A stretch of DNA of 64,000 bases from an uncultured Bacteroides sp. (GCF_958445495.1 NZ_CAUCSQ010000022.1:1-64000); one strand, 5' to 3'. Positions 1 to 8,866 are shown, counted from the first letter of the stretch. The notes: generated by a model not told the origin, from the sequence alone. A program made the numbers and translations.

Positions 1-23
1 AGTGGGAGAGTAGGTAGCTGCCG
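1..23 (+). rRNA. rrf: 5S ribosomal RNA, 3' end (partial)
   Basis: The first bases match the conserved 3' end of Bacteroides 5S rRNA (GTGGGAGAGTAGGTAGCTGC). They are followed at once by a T run and then a strong hairpin terminator, as at the end of an rrn operon. The rest of the gene lies outside the window, so the call rests on about 23 bases. Confidence 0.75.
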
Positions 24-44
24 TTTTTTTAAATTCAGATGTTT

Positions 45-90
45 ATCGAGCCCTGCGGGATAAGATTCCGGAGGGCTCGATTTCTTTTTT
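45..90 (+). terminator. Rho-independent terminator of the rRNA operon
   Basis: A 10-bp perfect stem (ATCGAGCCCT at 45-54 with AGGGCTCGAT at 72-81) is followed by a T-rich tract to position 90. It lies about 20 bases after the 5S rRNA end and so ends the rRNA transcript. Confidence 0.85.
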
Positions 91-260
91 GTGTGTATTT
101 GTGTTTTTGTTTTTGTGTGTTTGCGGGATGGGGGCTCCGGGAAATGAATCTTTGGGTCCGATATGCAGGAAATGCTTTTCTGTTTGCATCCTTATTATTT
201 TTCCCTTCCAGGGATTACAACCGAAGCAACCGAATCTTTCTTTTACCGGAAAATAATAAA

Positions 261-312
261 AAAAACGCCGGCCAATTCATGCTCGAAGCATTGTGAATTG
301 GCCGGCGTTTTT
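261..312. terminator. Strong hairpin, bidirectional terminator
   Basis: A perfect 19-bp inverted repeat (261-279 and 294-312) has a GC-rich core CGCCGGCC, a 14-base loop, A5 at the left edge and T5 at the right edge. It could stop transcription from either side. It is the second hairpin after the rRNA operon. Confidence 0.75.
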
Positions 313-381
313 GTATGGTTAGGCATTCCCTCCCCTTCCCCTCCCGGAAACAAGGTCTGACAGCCCGGACAATCGTTCTTC

Positions 382-420
382 AAACATCCCTCTAAATGTG
401 CAGCGATACGGTATGCGATA
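382..420 (+). repeat. 39-bp direct repeat, copy 1
   Basis: This segment recurs at 614-652 with three mismatches in 39 bases. The shared core includes GCGATACGGTATGC. The copies are 232 bp apart in non-coding DNA. No function is evident. Confidence 0.7.
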
Positions 421-613
421 AGATATGCATGTAACCTTTTTTAAAGCTATGGCTGGGATACGAAGAAATCCAGTTGGGATTCAGTCTGTGTTGGACTTTT
501 TACAGAGTTAGATATTTGTACTTTAACGGATTGTGTTGTATATCACTTTTATGCGTATTGTTTTTCTGTGTGTTTTGCTTTTGTATGCATTGCTTTTTGT
601 ATTGTTCCGAATA

Positions 614-652
614 AAACATCTCTCTAAATGTGTAGCGATACGGTATGCAATA
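614..652 (+). repeat. 39-bp direct repeat, copy 2
   Basis: Second copy of the 382-420 repeat, with 36 of 39 bases identical and the same orientation. Confidence 0.7.
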
Positions 653-985
653 AATGCGTATATATATAAATAGAATCTGGTTCTTAGAGTCAGATATGCA
701 AGAAAGTCTTTTCTGTTTATTGCTACTTTTTTTGAATACTGTCTTAAAGTTTGTCCCGTTTTTGGGTTTTCATGACTATTTGCGCTTTTCCGGGAAATTT
801 CTCAATATGTTTGTTTTGTTTTTTATCTGGAGAAAAGCCTGTAGCTTTTGTGGGGGGAAGTGTCAGAATGTTATTTTGTAGTATTATTGTGATAAAACCG
901 GTATAAAAATGATATAAAAACGTGATTTTATAAGAAGGGAATCGTTTTCTTTTCGTCTTTCTCTTTTTTATCAAATTGATTTTTG

Positions 986-993
986 TAAATTTG
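986..993 (+). promoter_or_regulatory. Candidate -7 promoter element for the V-ATPase operon
   Basis: TAAATTTG fits the Bacteroides -7 consensus TAnnTTTG and lies 60 bases before the first ATG of the operon. No clear TTTG is found 19-21 bases upstream, so the -33 element is weak. Confidence 0.5.
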
Positions 994-1052
994 GCAAAAA
1001 TCCAACTTGGATACACATTATAATAGTAATAATACTAAATACTCCTGTTAAT

Positions 1053-1643
1053 ATGGAAAACAAGATTCAAGAGTTAACCGATAAGATTTATCGTGAAGGC
1101 GTGGAAAAAGGAAATGAAGAAGCGCAAAGACTTATCGCAAACGCTCAGGAGGAGGCAAAAAAAATTATTGAGGATGCCCGTAAAGAAGCTGACTCAATCA
1201 TTGCGGCCTCTCGTAAATCTGCTGATGAACTGGCAGAGAATACAAAATCAGAGTTAAAATTATTTTCCGGTCAGGCTGTCAATGCACTCAAGTCTGAGAT
1301 TGCCACTATGATGACTGATAAGTTGGTAACCGCTTCCGTGAAGGAGTTTGTTCAGGATAAGGATTATCTGAATGCATTTATTGTTGCTTTGGCTTCGAAA
1401 TGGAGTGTGGACGAGCCTGTCGTTATTTCAACGGCTGATGCGGAATCACTTAAAAAATATTTTGCAGCTCATGCAAAGGCTTTATTGGACAATGGCGTGA
1501 CTATTCAACAGGTAAACGGTATCAAGACTTTGTTTACGGTTTCTCCGGCGGACGGTTCGTATAAAGTGAATTTCGGGGAGGAAGAATTCATGAATTATTT
1601 CAAAGCATTTTTGCGGCCTCAATTGGTAGAAATGCTATTTTAA
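1053..1643 (+). CDS. ntpE: V-type ATP synthase/ATPase subunit E (peripheral stalk)
   Basis: This 196-residue protein is the first gene of the V-ATPase operon. Residues 1 to about 95 are a charged, Ala/Glu/Lys-rich segment with heptad character, as expected for the long coiled coil of subunit E. The remainder is the globular head that binds the A/B hexamer. In the family, E forms the stator that keeps the catalytic head from turning. The gene is followed after 11 bases by the DUF2764 gene. Identification rests on the coiled-coil/head layout, the length and the operon position, since subunit E is poorly conserved in sequence. No partner G/H stalk gene is visible beside it. Confidence 0.85.
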   Translation: MENKIQELTDKIYREGVEKGNEEAQRLIANAQEEAKKIIEDARKEADSIIAASRKSADELAENTKSELKLFSGQAVNALKSEIATMMTDKLVTASVKEFVQDKDYLNAFIVALASKWSVDEPVVISTADAESLKKYFAAHAKALLDNGVTIQQVNGIKTLFTVSPADGSYKVNFGEEEFMNYFKAFLRPQLVEMLF

Positions 1644-1654
1644 AAGAAGCGACT

Positions 1655-2497
1655 ATGAGTAGTAAATACTATTACTTGGTAGCCGGTTTACCGGAACTCA
1701 CCCTGGAGGACAGTAAGCTGAGCTATACGGTGGCTGATTTTAAAACTGAGGTTTACGGCGGATTGTCTGCTTCGGACCGAAGGTTGATTGATTTGTTCTA
1801 TCTGAAGTTTGACAATGCTAACGTGTTGAGACTCCTTAAGGATAAGGAGGCGGAAACTGATGGAAGGGGGAATTATTCGGCTGCGGAACTCGTTGAATAC
1901 ATTGCTGTTTTGAAAGAGGGCGGGGAAATCAGCCCTAAGGAGTTTCCTTCCTATTTATCCGTTTTTATTTCCGATTACCTGAATACTCCGGCTGAGAGTA
2001 TGATATTGCAGGAGGATTATTTGGCGGCTTTATATTATGAGTATGCCATGAAATGTGGAAATAAGTTCATTGCTTCCTGGTTTGAATTCAATTTGAACGT
2101 TAATAATATCCTGGTTGCATTTACGGCTCGTAAATATAAATGGGATATCGCATCTCATATTGTAGGAGATACGGAAGTGTGTGAGGCATTACGTACGTCC
2201 GGCGCCCGTGATTTTGGATTGTCCGGCGAGGTTGATTTCTTCGAATCGCTGGTGAAGATTAATGAGATTACGGAATTGGTGGAGCGTGAGAAGAAATTGG
2301 ATGCTTTACGGTGGAATTGGATGGAAGAGGCTATTTTCTTCGATTATTTCACCATTGAACGTATTTTTGCCTTCTTGTTGAAGTTAGAAATGATTGAACG
2401 TTGGATTTTATTGGATAAGGAAAGAGGAAATCAATTGTTCCGAAGCATTATTGATTCGCTGAAGAATGAAGTGCAGATTCCCGCAGAATTCAGATAA
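1655..2497 (+). CDS. DUF2764 family protein, V-ATPase operon (probable subunit C equivalent)
   Basis: This 280-residue protein begins SSKYYYLVAGLPEL and resembles the DUF2764 family found in V-ATPase operons of Bacteroidetes. No signal peptide or membrane segment is seen. It is acidic and rich in aromatic residues. It sits between subunits E and A, where other A/V-type operons carry subunit C (the d-like connector between the central stalk and the c-ring). That role is an inference from position and size only. The start is the ATG after a purine-rich AAGAAGCGACT, 11 bases beyond ntpE. The next gene, ntpA, begins 16 bases after its stop. Confidence 0.75.
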   Translation: MSSKYYYLVAGLPELTLEDSKLSYTVADFKTEVYGGLSASDRRLIDLFYLKFDNANVLRLLKDKEAETDGRGNYSAAELVEYIAVLKEGGEISPKEFPSYLSVFISDYLNTPAESMILQEDYLAALYYEYAMKCGNKFIASWFEFNLNVNNILVAFTARKYKWDIASHIVGDTEVCEALRTSGARDFGLSGEVDFFESLVKINEITELVEREKKLDALRWNWMEEAIFFDYFTIERIFAFLLKLEMIERWILLDKERGNQLFRSIIDSLKNEVQIPAEFR

Positions 2498-2513
2498 TAA
2501 ATAAAAAAGATAT

Positions 2514-4283
2514 ATGGCAACAAAAGGAACTGTTAGTGGCGTTATTGCCAACATGGTGACCCTCGTCGTTGACGGACCGGTGGCTCAAAATGAGATTTGT
2601 TATATCTCTACCGGCGGTGACAGGTTAATGGCTGAGGTGATTAAGGTGGTAGGTTCGCATGTGTATGTTCAGGTGTTTGAGAGTACCCGCGGACTGAAAG
2701 TGGGAGCGGAAGCCGAATTTACCGGACACATGCTTGAAGTGACATTGGGACCGGGTATGTTATCGAAAAATTATGACGGTCTGCAAAATGACCTCGATAA
2801 GATGGATGGGGTTTTCCTGAAAAGAGGACAATATACATATCCTTTGGATAAGGAGCGTGTATGGCATTTTGTCCCGTTGGTGAATGTGGGTGACAAGGTG
2901 AAAGCTTCTGCATGGCTGGGACAGGTGGACGAAAATTTCCAGCCGTTGAAGATGATGGCTCCGTTTACATTGCAGGGGAATGCTACCGTAAAGCTTATTA
3001 TGCCGGAGGGCGATTATAAGATAGAAGATACGATTGCTGTCTTGACGGATGAGGAAGGGAATGATATTCCGGTAACGATGATTCAGAGGTGGCCGGTGAA
3101 ACGCGCCATGACAAATTATAAAGAGAAACCGCGTCCTTTCAAGTTGCTGGAGACGGGTGTACGTGTGATTGATACGCTGAATCCTATTGTGGAAGGAGGT
3201 ACGGGCTTTATTCCCGGACCGTTCGGTACGGGAAAGACGGTGCTTCAGCATGCCATTTCCAAACAGGCGGAAGCGGATATTGTTATTATTGCGGCTTGCG
3301 GTGAACGTGCAAATGAGGTTGTGGAAATCTTTACCGAGTTTCCCGAACTGGTAGACCCGCATACGGGACGTAAGTTGATGGAACGTACGATTATTATTGC
3401 CAATACTTCTAATATGCCGGTGGCTGCCCGTGAAGCATCCGTATATACGGCGATGACATTGGCGGAGTATTACCGTTCAATGGGATTGAAGGTTTTGCTA
3501 ATGGCGGACTCGACTTCCCGTTGGGCTCAGGCATTGCGTGAAATGTCCAACCGTATGGAGGAATTGCCCGGACCTGATGCTTTTCCTATGGATATTTCGG
3601 CTATTATCTCTAACTTTTACGGCCGTGCGGGTTATGTAAAGCTTGATAATGGTGAAACGGGGTCAATTACTTTTATCGGTACGGTATCGCCTGCCGGCGG
3701 TAATCTGAAGGAGCCGGTGACGGAAAATACAAAGAAGGTGGCCCGTTGCTTTTATGCTTTGGAACAGGACCGCGCCGATAAGAAACGTTATCCGGCCGTG
3801 AATCCTATCGACTCTTATTCTAAATATATAGAGTATCCGGAATTTGAGGAGTATATCAAGGAGCATATTAACGGTGAATGGATTGGTAAGGTGAATGAGC
3901 TGAAGACCCGTCTTCAACGTGGCAAGGAGATTGCCGAACAGATTAACATTCTGGGAGATGACGGTGTGCCTGTGGAGTATCATGTTATTTTCTGGAAATC
4001 GGAACTGATAGACTTTGTTATCCTTCAGCAGGATGCTTTCGATGAGGTGGATTCGGTGACTCCGATGGAACGGCAGGAGGCTATTTTGAACATGGTAATC
4101 GATATTTGCCATACGGAATTTGAATTTGACAGCTTCAATGAGGTTATGGATTATTTTAAGAGGATGATTAACATCTGCAAGCAGATGAATTACTCTAAGT
4201 TCAAATCCGAACAATACGAAGGGTTCCGGCAGCAATTGAAGGAACTGATTGCTGAGAGAAGTATTATAGATAATAAATTGTAA
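2514..4283 (+). CDS. ntpA: V-type ATPase catalytic subunit A
   Basis: The 589-residue catalytic subunit hydrolyses or makes ATP in the A3B3 head. The P-loop GPFGTGKT is at residues 235-242. The GER loop with the catalytic glutamate (Glu264) follows in CGERANE. The Walker B region reads VLLMADSTSRWAQ near 327-339. The bulge domain typical of A subunits occupies about residues 110-190. Length is normal for the family. It begins MATK, as does the neighbouring B subunit, and is separated from ntpB by 23 bases. The full set of nucleotide-binding residues suggests an active enzyme. Confidence 0.97.
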   Translation: MATKGTVSGVIANMVTLVVDGPVAQNEICYISTGGDRLMAEVIKVVGSHVYVQVFESTRGLKVGAEAEFTGHMLEVTLGPGMLSKNYDGLQNDLDKMDGVFLKRGQYTYPLDKERVWHFVPLVNVGDKVKASAWLGQVDENFQPLKMMAPFTLQGNATVKLIMPEGDYKIEDTIAVLTDEEGNDIPVTMIQRWPVKRAMTNYKEKPRPFKLLETGVRVIDTLNPIVEGGTGFIPGPFGTGKTVLQHAISKQAEADIVIIAACGERANEVVEIFTEFPELVDPHTGRKLMERTIIIANTSNMPVAAREASVYTAMTLAEYYRSMGLKVLLMADSTSRWAQALREMSNRMEELPGPDAFPMDISAIISNFYGRAGYVKLDNGETGSITFIGTVSPAGGNLKEPVTENTKKVARCFYALEQDRADKKRYPAVNPIDSYSKYIEYPEFEEYIKEHINGEWIGKVNELKTRLQRGKEIAEQINILGDDGVPVEYHVIFWKSELIDFVILQQDAFDEVDSVTPMERQEAILNMVIDICHTEFEFDSFNEVMDYFKRMINICKQMNYSKFKSEQYEGFRQQLKELIAERSIIDNKL

Positions 4284-4306
4284 ATAGCTAAATTGTAAAT
4301 ATATAG

Positions 4307-5629
4307 ATGGCAACAAAAGCTTTTCAAAAGATATATACCAAGATTACTCAGATTACCAAGGCTACTTGTTCGCTGAAAGCGACAGGAGTAGGGTATGACG
4401 AGCTTGCCACTGTGGACGGTAAACTGGCACAGGTGGTTAAGATTGCCGGTGACGATGTCACTTTGCAGGTATTTGAAGGTACGGAGGGTATTCCGACCAA
4501 TGCCGAAGTAGTATTCCTCGGCAAATCGCCTACATTGAAAGTGAGTGAGCAGCTGGCCGGACGTTTCTTCAACGCTTTCGGTGATCCGATTGATGGAGGT
4601 CCGGACATTGAAGGACAGGAAGTGGAAATTGGCGGTCCGTCTGTGAACCCGGTTCGACGTAAACAGCCGTCGGAACTGATTGCAACGGGTATTGCCGGTA
4701 TCGACTTGAACAATACACTGGTATCGGGTCAGAAGATTCCGTTCTTTGCCGACCCCGACCAGCCTTTTAATCAGGTAATGGCAAATGTAGCCTTACGTGC
4801 TGAAACGGATAAGATTATCCTCGGAGGTATGGGTATGACGAATGACGACTACCTGTACTTTAAGAATGTGTTCTCTAATGCAGGTGCGCTGGACCGTATC
4901 GTGAGTTTCATGAATACGACCGAAAATCCTCCGGTAGAACGTTTGTTGATTCCGGACATGGCATTGACTGCTGCAGAGTATTTTGCAGTAAATAATAATG
5001 AGAAAGTGCTGGTGCTATTGACGGATATGACGAGCTATGCGGATGCGTTGGCAATTGTATCTAACCGTATGGACCAGATTCCTTCGAAAGACTCTATGCC
5101 GGGATCGCTTTACTCGGATTTGGCAAAGATTTACGAAAAGGCGGTGCAGTTCCCTTCCGGTGGTTCAATCACTATTATTGCGGTGACTACTTTGTCTGGT
5201 GGAGATATTACGCATGCTGTACCTGATAATACGGGTTACATCACTGAAGGTCAGTTGTTCCTGCGTCGTGATAGTGATATCGGTAAGGTAATTGTTGACC
5301 CGTTCCGTTCATTGTCTCGTTTGAAACAGCTGGTAACCGGTAAGAAGACACGTAAGGACCATCCGCAAGTGATGAATGCCGCTGTACGTCTGTATGCCGA
5401 TGCCGCTAACGCTAAGACGAAGATGGAGAATGGTTTTGACCTGACAAATTATGACGAACGTACGTTGGCTTTTGCGAAGGATTATTCCAATCAGTTGTTA
5501 GCTATTGATGTCAATCTTGATACTACTGAGATGCTGGACGTTGCCTGGGGTTTGTTCGGTAAATATTTCCGTCCGGAGGAGGTGAATATCAAGAAGGAAC
5601 TTGTTGACCAATATTGGCCGGCAAATTAA
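4307..5629 (+). CDS. ntpB: V-type ATPase regulatory subunit B
   Basis: The 440-residue non-catalytic nucleotide-binding subunit alternates with A in the head. It has the beta-barrel N-terminus, the FGDPIDGGP turn, and no P-loop: the equivalent stretch reads SGQKIPFFADPDQPFNQV, as expected for B. LLTDMTSYADAL and the SRLKQL region near the C-terminal part are typical of B subunits. It lies 23 bases after ntpA. A gap of 237 bases with no gene separates it from ntpD, the longest break in the operon. Confidence 0.97.
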   Translation: MATKAFQKIYTKITQITKATCSLKATGVGYDELATVDGKLAQVVKIAGDDVTLQVFEGTEGIPTNAEVVFLGKSPTLKVSEQLAGRFFNAFGDPIDGGPDIEGQEVEIGGPSVNPVRRKQPSELIATGIAGIDLNNTLVSGQKIPFFADPDQPFNQVMANVALRAETDKIILGGMGMTNDDYLYFKNVFSNAGALDRIVSFMNTTENPPVERLLIPDMALTAAEYFAVNNNEKVLVLLTDMTSYADALAIVSNRMDQIPSKDSMPGSLYSDLAKIYEKAVQFPSGGSITIIAVTTLSGGDITHAVPDNTGYITEGQLFLRRDSDIGKVIVDPFRSLSRLKQLVTGKKTRKDHPQVMNAAVRLYADAANAKTKMENGFDLTNYDERTLAFAKDYSNQLLAIDVNLDTTEMLDVAWGLFGKYFRPEEVNIKKELVDQYWPAN

Positions 5630-5712
5630 TAATCAAGATTAAAGGCTGCGCTTTGAGAACAGATAATGCGGTTGGTACAAGGGTTGTGGGGTTTGGAATA
5701 CGGATTGGGAAA

Positions 5713-5733
5713 GTTTCCGATATCGTCGGAAAC
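5713..5733 (+). other. Small hairpin in the ntpB-ntpD gap
   Basis: GTTTCCGA (5713-5720) pairs with TCGGAAAC (5726-5733) over a 5-base loop. There is no T tail, so it is more likely an RNA stability or processing structure than a full terminator. The surrounding 5630-5866 region has no credible gene. Confidence 0.45.
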
Positions 5734-5866
5734 AGAGGTGAAGAATGTAAGGTTCTGGGTAAGTTGCTTGGGCCAATCGTAAAGAATGGAATTTGAAAAT
5801 GCGCGGATTTGATTTTATTGATATAACCGAGATATGATTTTTAATTTATAATTTTAATTGAACATC

Positions 5867-6472
5867 GTGGCTATAAAGTTTCAATATAACAAAACCTCTC
5901 TTCAGCAGCTCGAAAAGCAACTGAAAGTGCGGGTGCGTACGCTTCCTATCATTAAGAATAAGGAAAGCGCTCTCCGCATGGAAGTGAAACGCTGTAAAAC
6001 GGAAGCGGCTGATTTGGAGGATAGGCTTGAACGGCAGATTCAAGCTTATGAAGCCATGTTTGCCCTTTGGAATGAGTTTGACGCTTCATTGATAAAGGTG
6101 AATGATGTTCATCTTGGCGTGAGAAAGATTGCAGGTGTGCGCGTTCCGTTACTTGAGAATGTAGAATTCGAGATACGTCCGTACAGTATGTTTAATGCTC
6201 CCAAGTGGTATGCTGACGGTATCCATCTGTTGGAAGAGCTGGCGCATACGGCAATTGAACGTGAATTTATGCTTGCCAAGCTGAACTTGTTGGAACATGC
6301 GAGGAAGAAGACCACTCAAAAGGTGAATCTTTTTGAGAAGGTGCAGATACCGGGCTATCAGGATGCTTTGCGAAAGATAAAACGATTCATGGAGGATGAA
6401 GAGAATTTATCGAAGTCTTCGCAGAAAATCATGAAGTCTCATCAAGAAAAAAGGAAGGAGGTAGAGGCATGA
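5867..6472 (+). CDS. ntpD: V-type ATPase subunit D (central rotor shaft)
   Basis: About 201 residues. Subunit D forms the long antiparallel coiled coil that turns inside the A3B3 head. The conserved start region AIKFQYNKTSLQQLEKQL and the Lys/Glu-rich helices at both ends fit the family. I place the start at the GTG at 5867, which gives MAIKFQYNK; a TTG at 5858 would add three residues. No ATG is available near the conserved N-terminus. The stop overlaps the ntpI start by four bases (ATGA), so D and I are translationally coupled. Confidence 0.93.
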   Translation: MAIKFQYNKTSLQQLEKQLKVRVRTLPIIKNKESALRMEVKRCKTEAADLEDRLERQIQAYEAMFALWNEFDASLIKVNDVHLGVRKIAGVRVPLLENVEFEIRPYSMFNAPKWYADGIHLLEELAHTAIEREFMLAKLNLLEHARKKTTQKVNLFEKVQIPGYQDALRKIKRFMEDEENLSKSSQKIMKSHQEKRKEVEA

Positions 6473-8289
6473 TTACGAAAATGAAGAAACTTACGTTCCT
6501 GGTTTATCATAAGGAGTATGAAGGATTCCTGAACAGTCTGCGTGAACTTGGGGTGGTCCACATTGTGGAAAGACAACAGGGTGCGGTCGATGATACGGAA
6601 TTGCAGGAAAATATCCGGCTTTCCGCCCGTTTGGCATCTACTTTGAAATTACTTCAGAATCAGAAACATGAAAAGGATGTGACGATTGTCAAAGAAGGAG
6701 GAACGGCGGCACGCGGATTGCAAGTGTTGGAAGAAGTGGATGTCTTACAGGTAGAACATGGAAGGTTGTCCCAACAGTTGCAAAGCTATGCCAAGGAAAA
6801 GGAGGCTTTGCAGGTATGGGGGAATTTTGAACCTGCCGATATCCGGAAGTTGAGAGATGCCGGTTATATAATCGGTTTTTACAGTTGTTCGGAAGGTAAT
6901 TATAAGGAGGAATGGGAAACGGAATACGATGCGATGATTGTGAACCGCATTTCTTCTAAAGTATTTTTTGTGACTGTGACGAAGGAGGACCGGGAGGTCG
7001 ATTTGGATGTGGAGCAGGCAAAACTTCCGGTTTATTCTTTGGCGCATCTTGAAACATTGCATGATGCGGCGAAGCAGGCTCTTGAAGAAAATGAGAAGAG
7101 GCTTGTGTCGCTTTCTGAAACGGAGATTCCTTCCTTGAAGGCTGCTTTGAAAGAACTTCAAAGCAAGATTGAGTTTTCGAAAGTGGTATTAAGCACGGAA
7201 CATACTGCCGGCGATAAGTTGATGTTGATTGAGGGATGGGCTCCTGCTTCCAGTGAATTGGAGATAGAGGCTTACCTGAATGACTCACATGTATATTATG
7301 AGATTGCAGACCCGGTTCCGGGGGATAATGTTCCTATTCAATTGAATAACAAGGGATTCTTTGCCTGGTTTGAGCCTATCTGTAAGTTGTATATGCTTCC
7401 GAAGTATAATGAGTTGGACTTGACGCCTTTCTTTGCTCCGTTCTTCATGATTTTCTTCGGGCTTTGCCTGGGAGATTCGGGCTACGGGTTATTCCTTTTT
7501 CTTGGGGCTACGGCCTACCGTCTGATTGCAAAGAAGGTGACTGCTTCGATGAAATCGATTTTGTCTTTGATACAGGTATTAGCCGCTTCGACGTTTTTCT
7601 GCGGGTTGCTGACCGGGACTTTCTTTGGTGCAAATATCTATGATTTGGATTGGCCTGTCGTTCAGCGCCTGAAACATGCGGTTCTGATGGATAACAATGA
7701 CATGTTCCGGCTGTCATTGATTTTGGGAGCTGTCCAGATTTTATTCGGTATGGTATTGAAGGCTGTCAATCAGACGATTCAGTTCGGCTTCAAATATGCT
7801 ATTGCGACAATCGGATGGATTGTCCTGTTGGTTTCTATGGCTGTTTCGGCTTTATTGCCGGAGGTGATGCCTATGGGTGGGACGGTACATCTGGTAATTC
7901 TGGCTGTTTCCGGCATTATGATTTTCCTTTTCAACAGTCCGGGAAAAAATGTTTTCCTGAATATCGGGCTGGGGTTATGGGATTCTTATAATATGGCTAC
8001 CGGTTTGCTGGGTGATGTGTTGTCATACGTCCGCTTGTTTGCTCTCGGCCTTTCAGGCGGGATTCTTGCGGGAGTGTTCAACAGTCTGGCAGTAGGCATG
8101 AGCCCGGATAATGTAATTGCGGGACCTGTTGTGATGGTGCTGATTTTTGTAATCGGCCATGCTATCAATATCTTTATGAATGTATTGGGGGCGATGGTTC
8201 ATCCTATGCGTCTGACTTTTGTTGAGTTCTTTAAGAATTCCGGTTATGAAGGAGGGGGCAAGGAGTACAGGCCGTTTAAAAAAGCGTAA
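6469..8289 (+). CDS. ntpI: V-type ATPase subunit I (membrane stator subunit a)
   Basis: This 606-residue protein has a cytoplasmic coiled-coil half (about 1-310) and a membrane half with seven to eight hydrophobic helices. The membrane half contains the family motif DVLSYVRLFALGLSGG. Arg522 in this motif is the arginine that faces the ion-binding glutamate of the c-ring, and a second arginine lies at about 581 in HPMRLTFVEFF. The protein forms the two half-channels for the coupling ion. It overlaps ntpD by four bases and is followed 76 bases later by the c-ring gene. Length is normal for bacterial I subunits. Confidence 0.95.
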   Translation: MITKMKKLTFLVYHKEYEGFLNSLRELGVVHIVERQQGAVDDTELQENIRLSARLASTLKLLQNQKHEKDVTIVKEGGTAARGLQVLEEVDVLQVEHGRLSQQLQSYAKEKEALQVWGNFEPADIRKLRDAGYIIGFYSCSEGNYKEEWETEYDAMIVNRISSKVFFVTVTKEDREVDLDVEQAKLPVYSLAHLETLHDAAKQALEENEKRLVSLSETEIPSLKAALKELQSKIEFSKVVLSTEHTAGDKLMLIEGWAPASSELEIEAYLNDSHVYYEIADPVPGDNVPIQLNNKGFFAWFEPICKLYMLPKYNELDLTPFFAPFFMIFFGLCLGDSGYGLFLFLGATAYRLIAKKVTASMKSILSLIQVLAASTFFCGLLTGTFFGANIYDLDWPVVQRLKHAVLMDNNDMFRLSLILGAVQILFGMVLKAVNQTIQFGFKYAIATIGWIVLLVSMAVSALLPEVMPMGGTVHLVILAVSGIMIFLFNSPGKNVFLNIGLGLWDSYNMATGLLGDVLSYVRLFALGLSGGILAGVFNSLAVGMSPDNVIAGPVVMVLIFVIGHAINIFMNVLGAMVHPMRLTFVEFFKNSGYEGGGKEYRPFKKA

Positions 8290-8365
8290 TTGCCGGCTGG
8301 GTAACCGGCAATGAAAAGAATTGTGAATAAGATTACGAATTAAATAATAAAAAATAGATAAGATT

Positions 8366-8827
8366 ATGGAAATGAATTTGTTTATTGCCTACATTGGCAT
8401 CGCGGTTATGGTTGGTTTGTCAGGCATTGGTAGTGCTTACGGAGTGACTATTGCAGGTAACGCCGCTATCGGCGCATTGAAGAAGAATGACGGTGCATTC
8501 GGTAACTTTCTGGTATTGACGGCGCTTCCCGGTACGCAAGGGCTTTACGGTTTTGCGGGTTACTTTATGTTCCAGACGATTTTCGGTATTTTGACTCCGG
8601 AAATTACGGCTATTCAGGCATCGGCCGTTCTTGGTGCAGGTATTGCTTTGGGATTGGTCGCATTGTTTTCAGCTATTCGTCAGGGACAGGTTTGTGCGAA
8701 TGGTATCGCTGCTATCGGTCAGGGACATAATGTATTTAGCAATACGCTGATTCTTGCCGTATTCCCCGAACTTTACGCCATCGTGGCATTGGCTGCCACT
8801 TTCTTGATTGGCAGTGCGCTTGCTTAA
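8366..8827 (+). CDS. ntpK: V-type ATPase subunit K (c-ring), two-hairpin type
   Basis: This 153-residue protein has four membrane helices arranged as two tandem hairpins, each with a Gly-rich first helix (GIGSAYGVTIAGNAAIGA and GIALGLVALFSAI). Only the second hairpin carries the ion-binding glutamate, Glu135 in VFPELYAI; the first has the LPGTQGLYGF motif. Leu54, Thr57, Gln58, Gln106 and Glu135 align with the sodium ligands of the Enterococcus hirae K-ring (Leu61, Thr64, Gln65, Gln110, Glu139), with a constant offset inside each hairpin. Sodium is therefore the likely coupling ion (inference). It is the last gene of the operon, before a terminator. Confidence 0.96.
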   Translation: MEMNLFIAYIGIAVMVGLSGIGSAYGVTIAGNAAIGALKKNDGAFGNFLVLTALPGTQGLYGFAGYFMFQTIFGILTPEITAIQASAVLGAGIALGLVALFSAIRQGQVCANGIAAIGQGHNVFSNTLILAVFPELYAIVALAATFLIGSALA

Positions 8828-8866
8828 TTTTTTTTGAAGGAAAAATTTTCTATAAAAAACTGTCAA

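Larger units (their letters stand above)
91..1052. other. Non-coding spacer between rRNA operon and V-ATPase operon
   Basis: I see no credible gene in this AT-rich stretch. The short open frames have no recognisable protein character. It holds a bidirectional terminator (261-312), two copies of a 39-bp direct repeat (382-420 and 614-652), and a probable promoter at its right end. Segments near 160-200 and 692-732 also resemble each other (GATATGCA followed by AAGAAA or GGAAAT, then CTTTTCTGTTT), which suggests old local duplications. Confidence 0.7.

Noticed and set aside
39..296. Open frame of 85 codons after the 5S rRNA
   Set aside because: It runs through both terminator hairpins and has no domain or start signal. 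It is Phe/Cys-rich only because the DNA is T-rich.
5614..5796. 60-codon frame in the ntpB-ntpD gap as a possible missing F subunit
   Set aside because: It overlaps the end of ntpB, is too short, and shows no similarity to subunit F (no Rossmann-like strand pattern).
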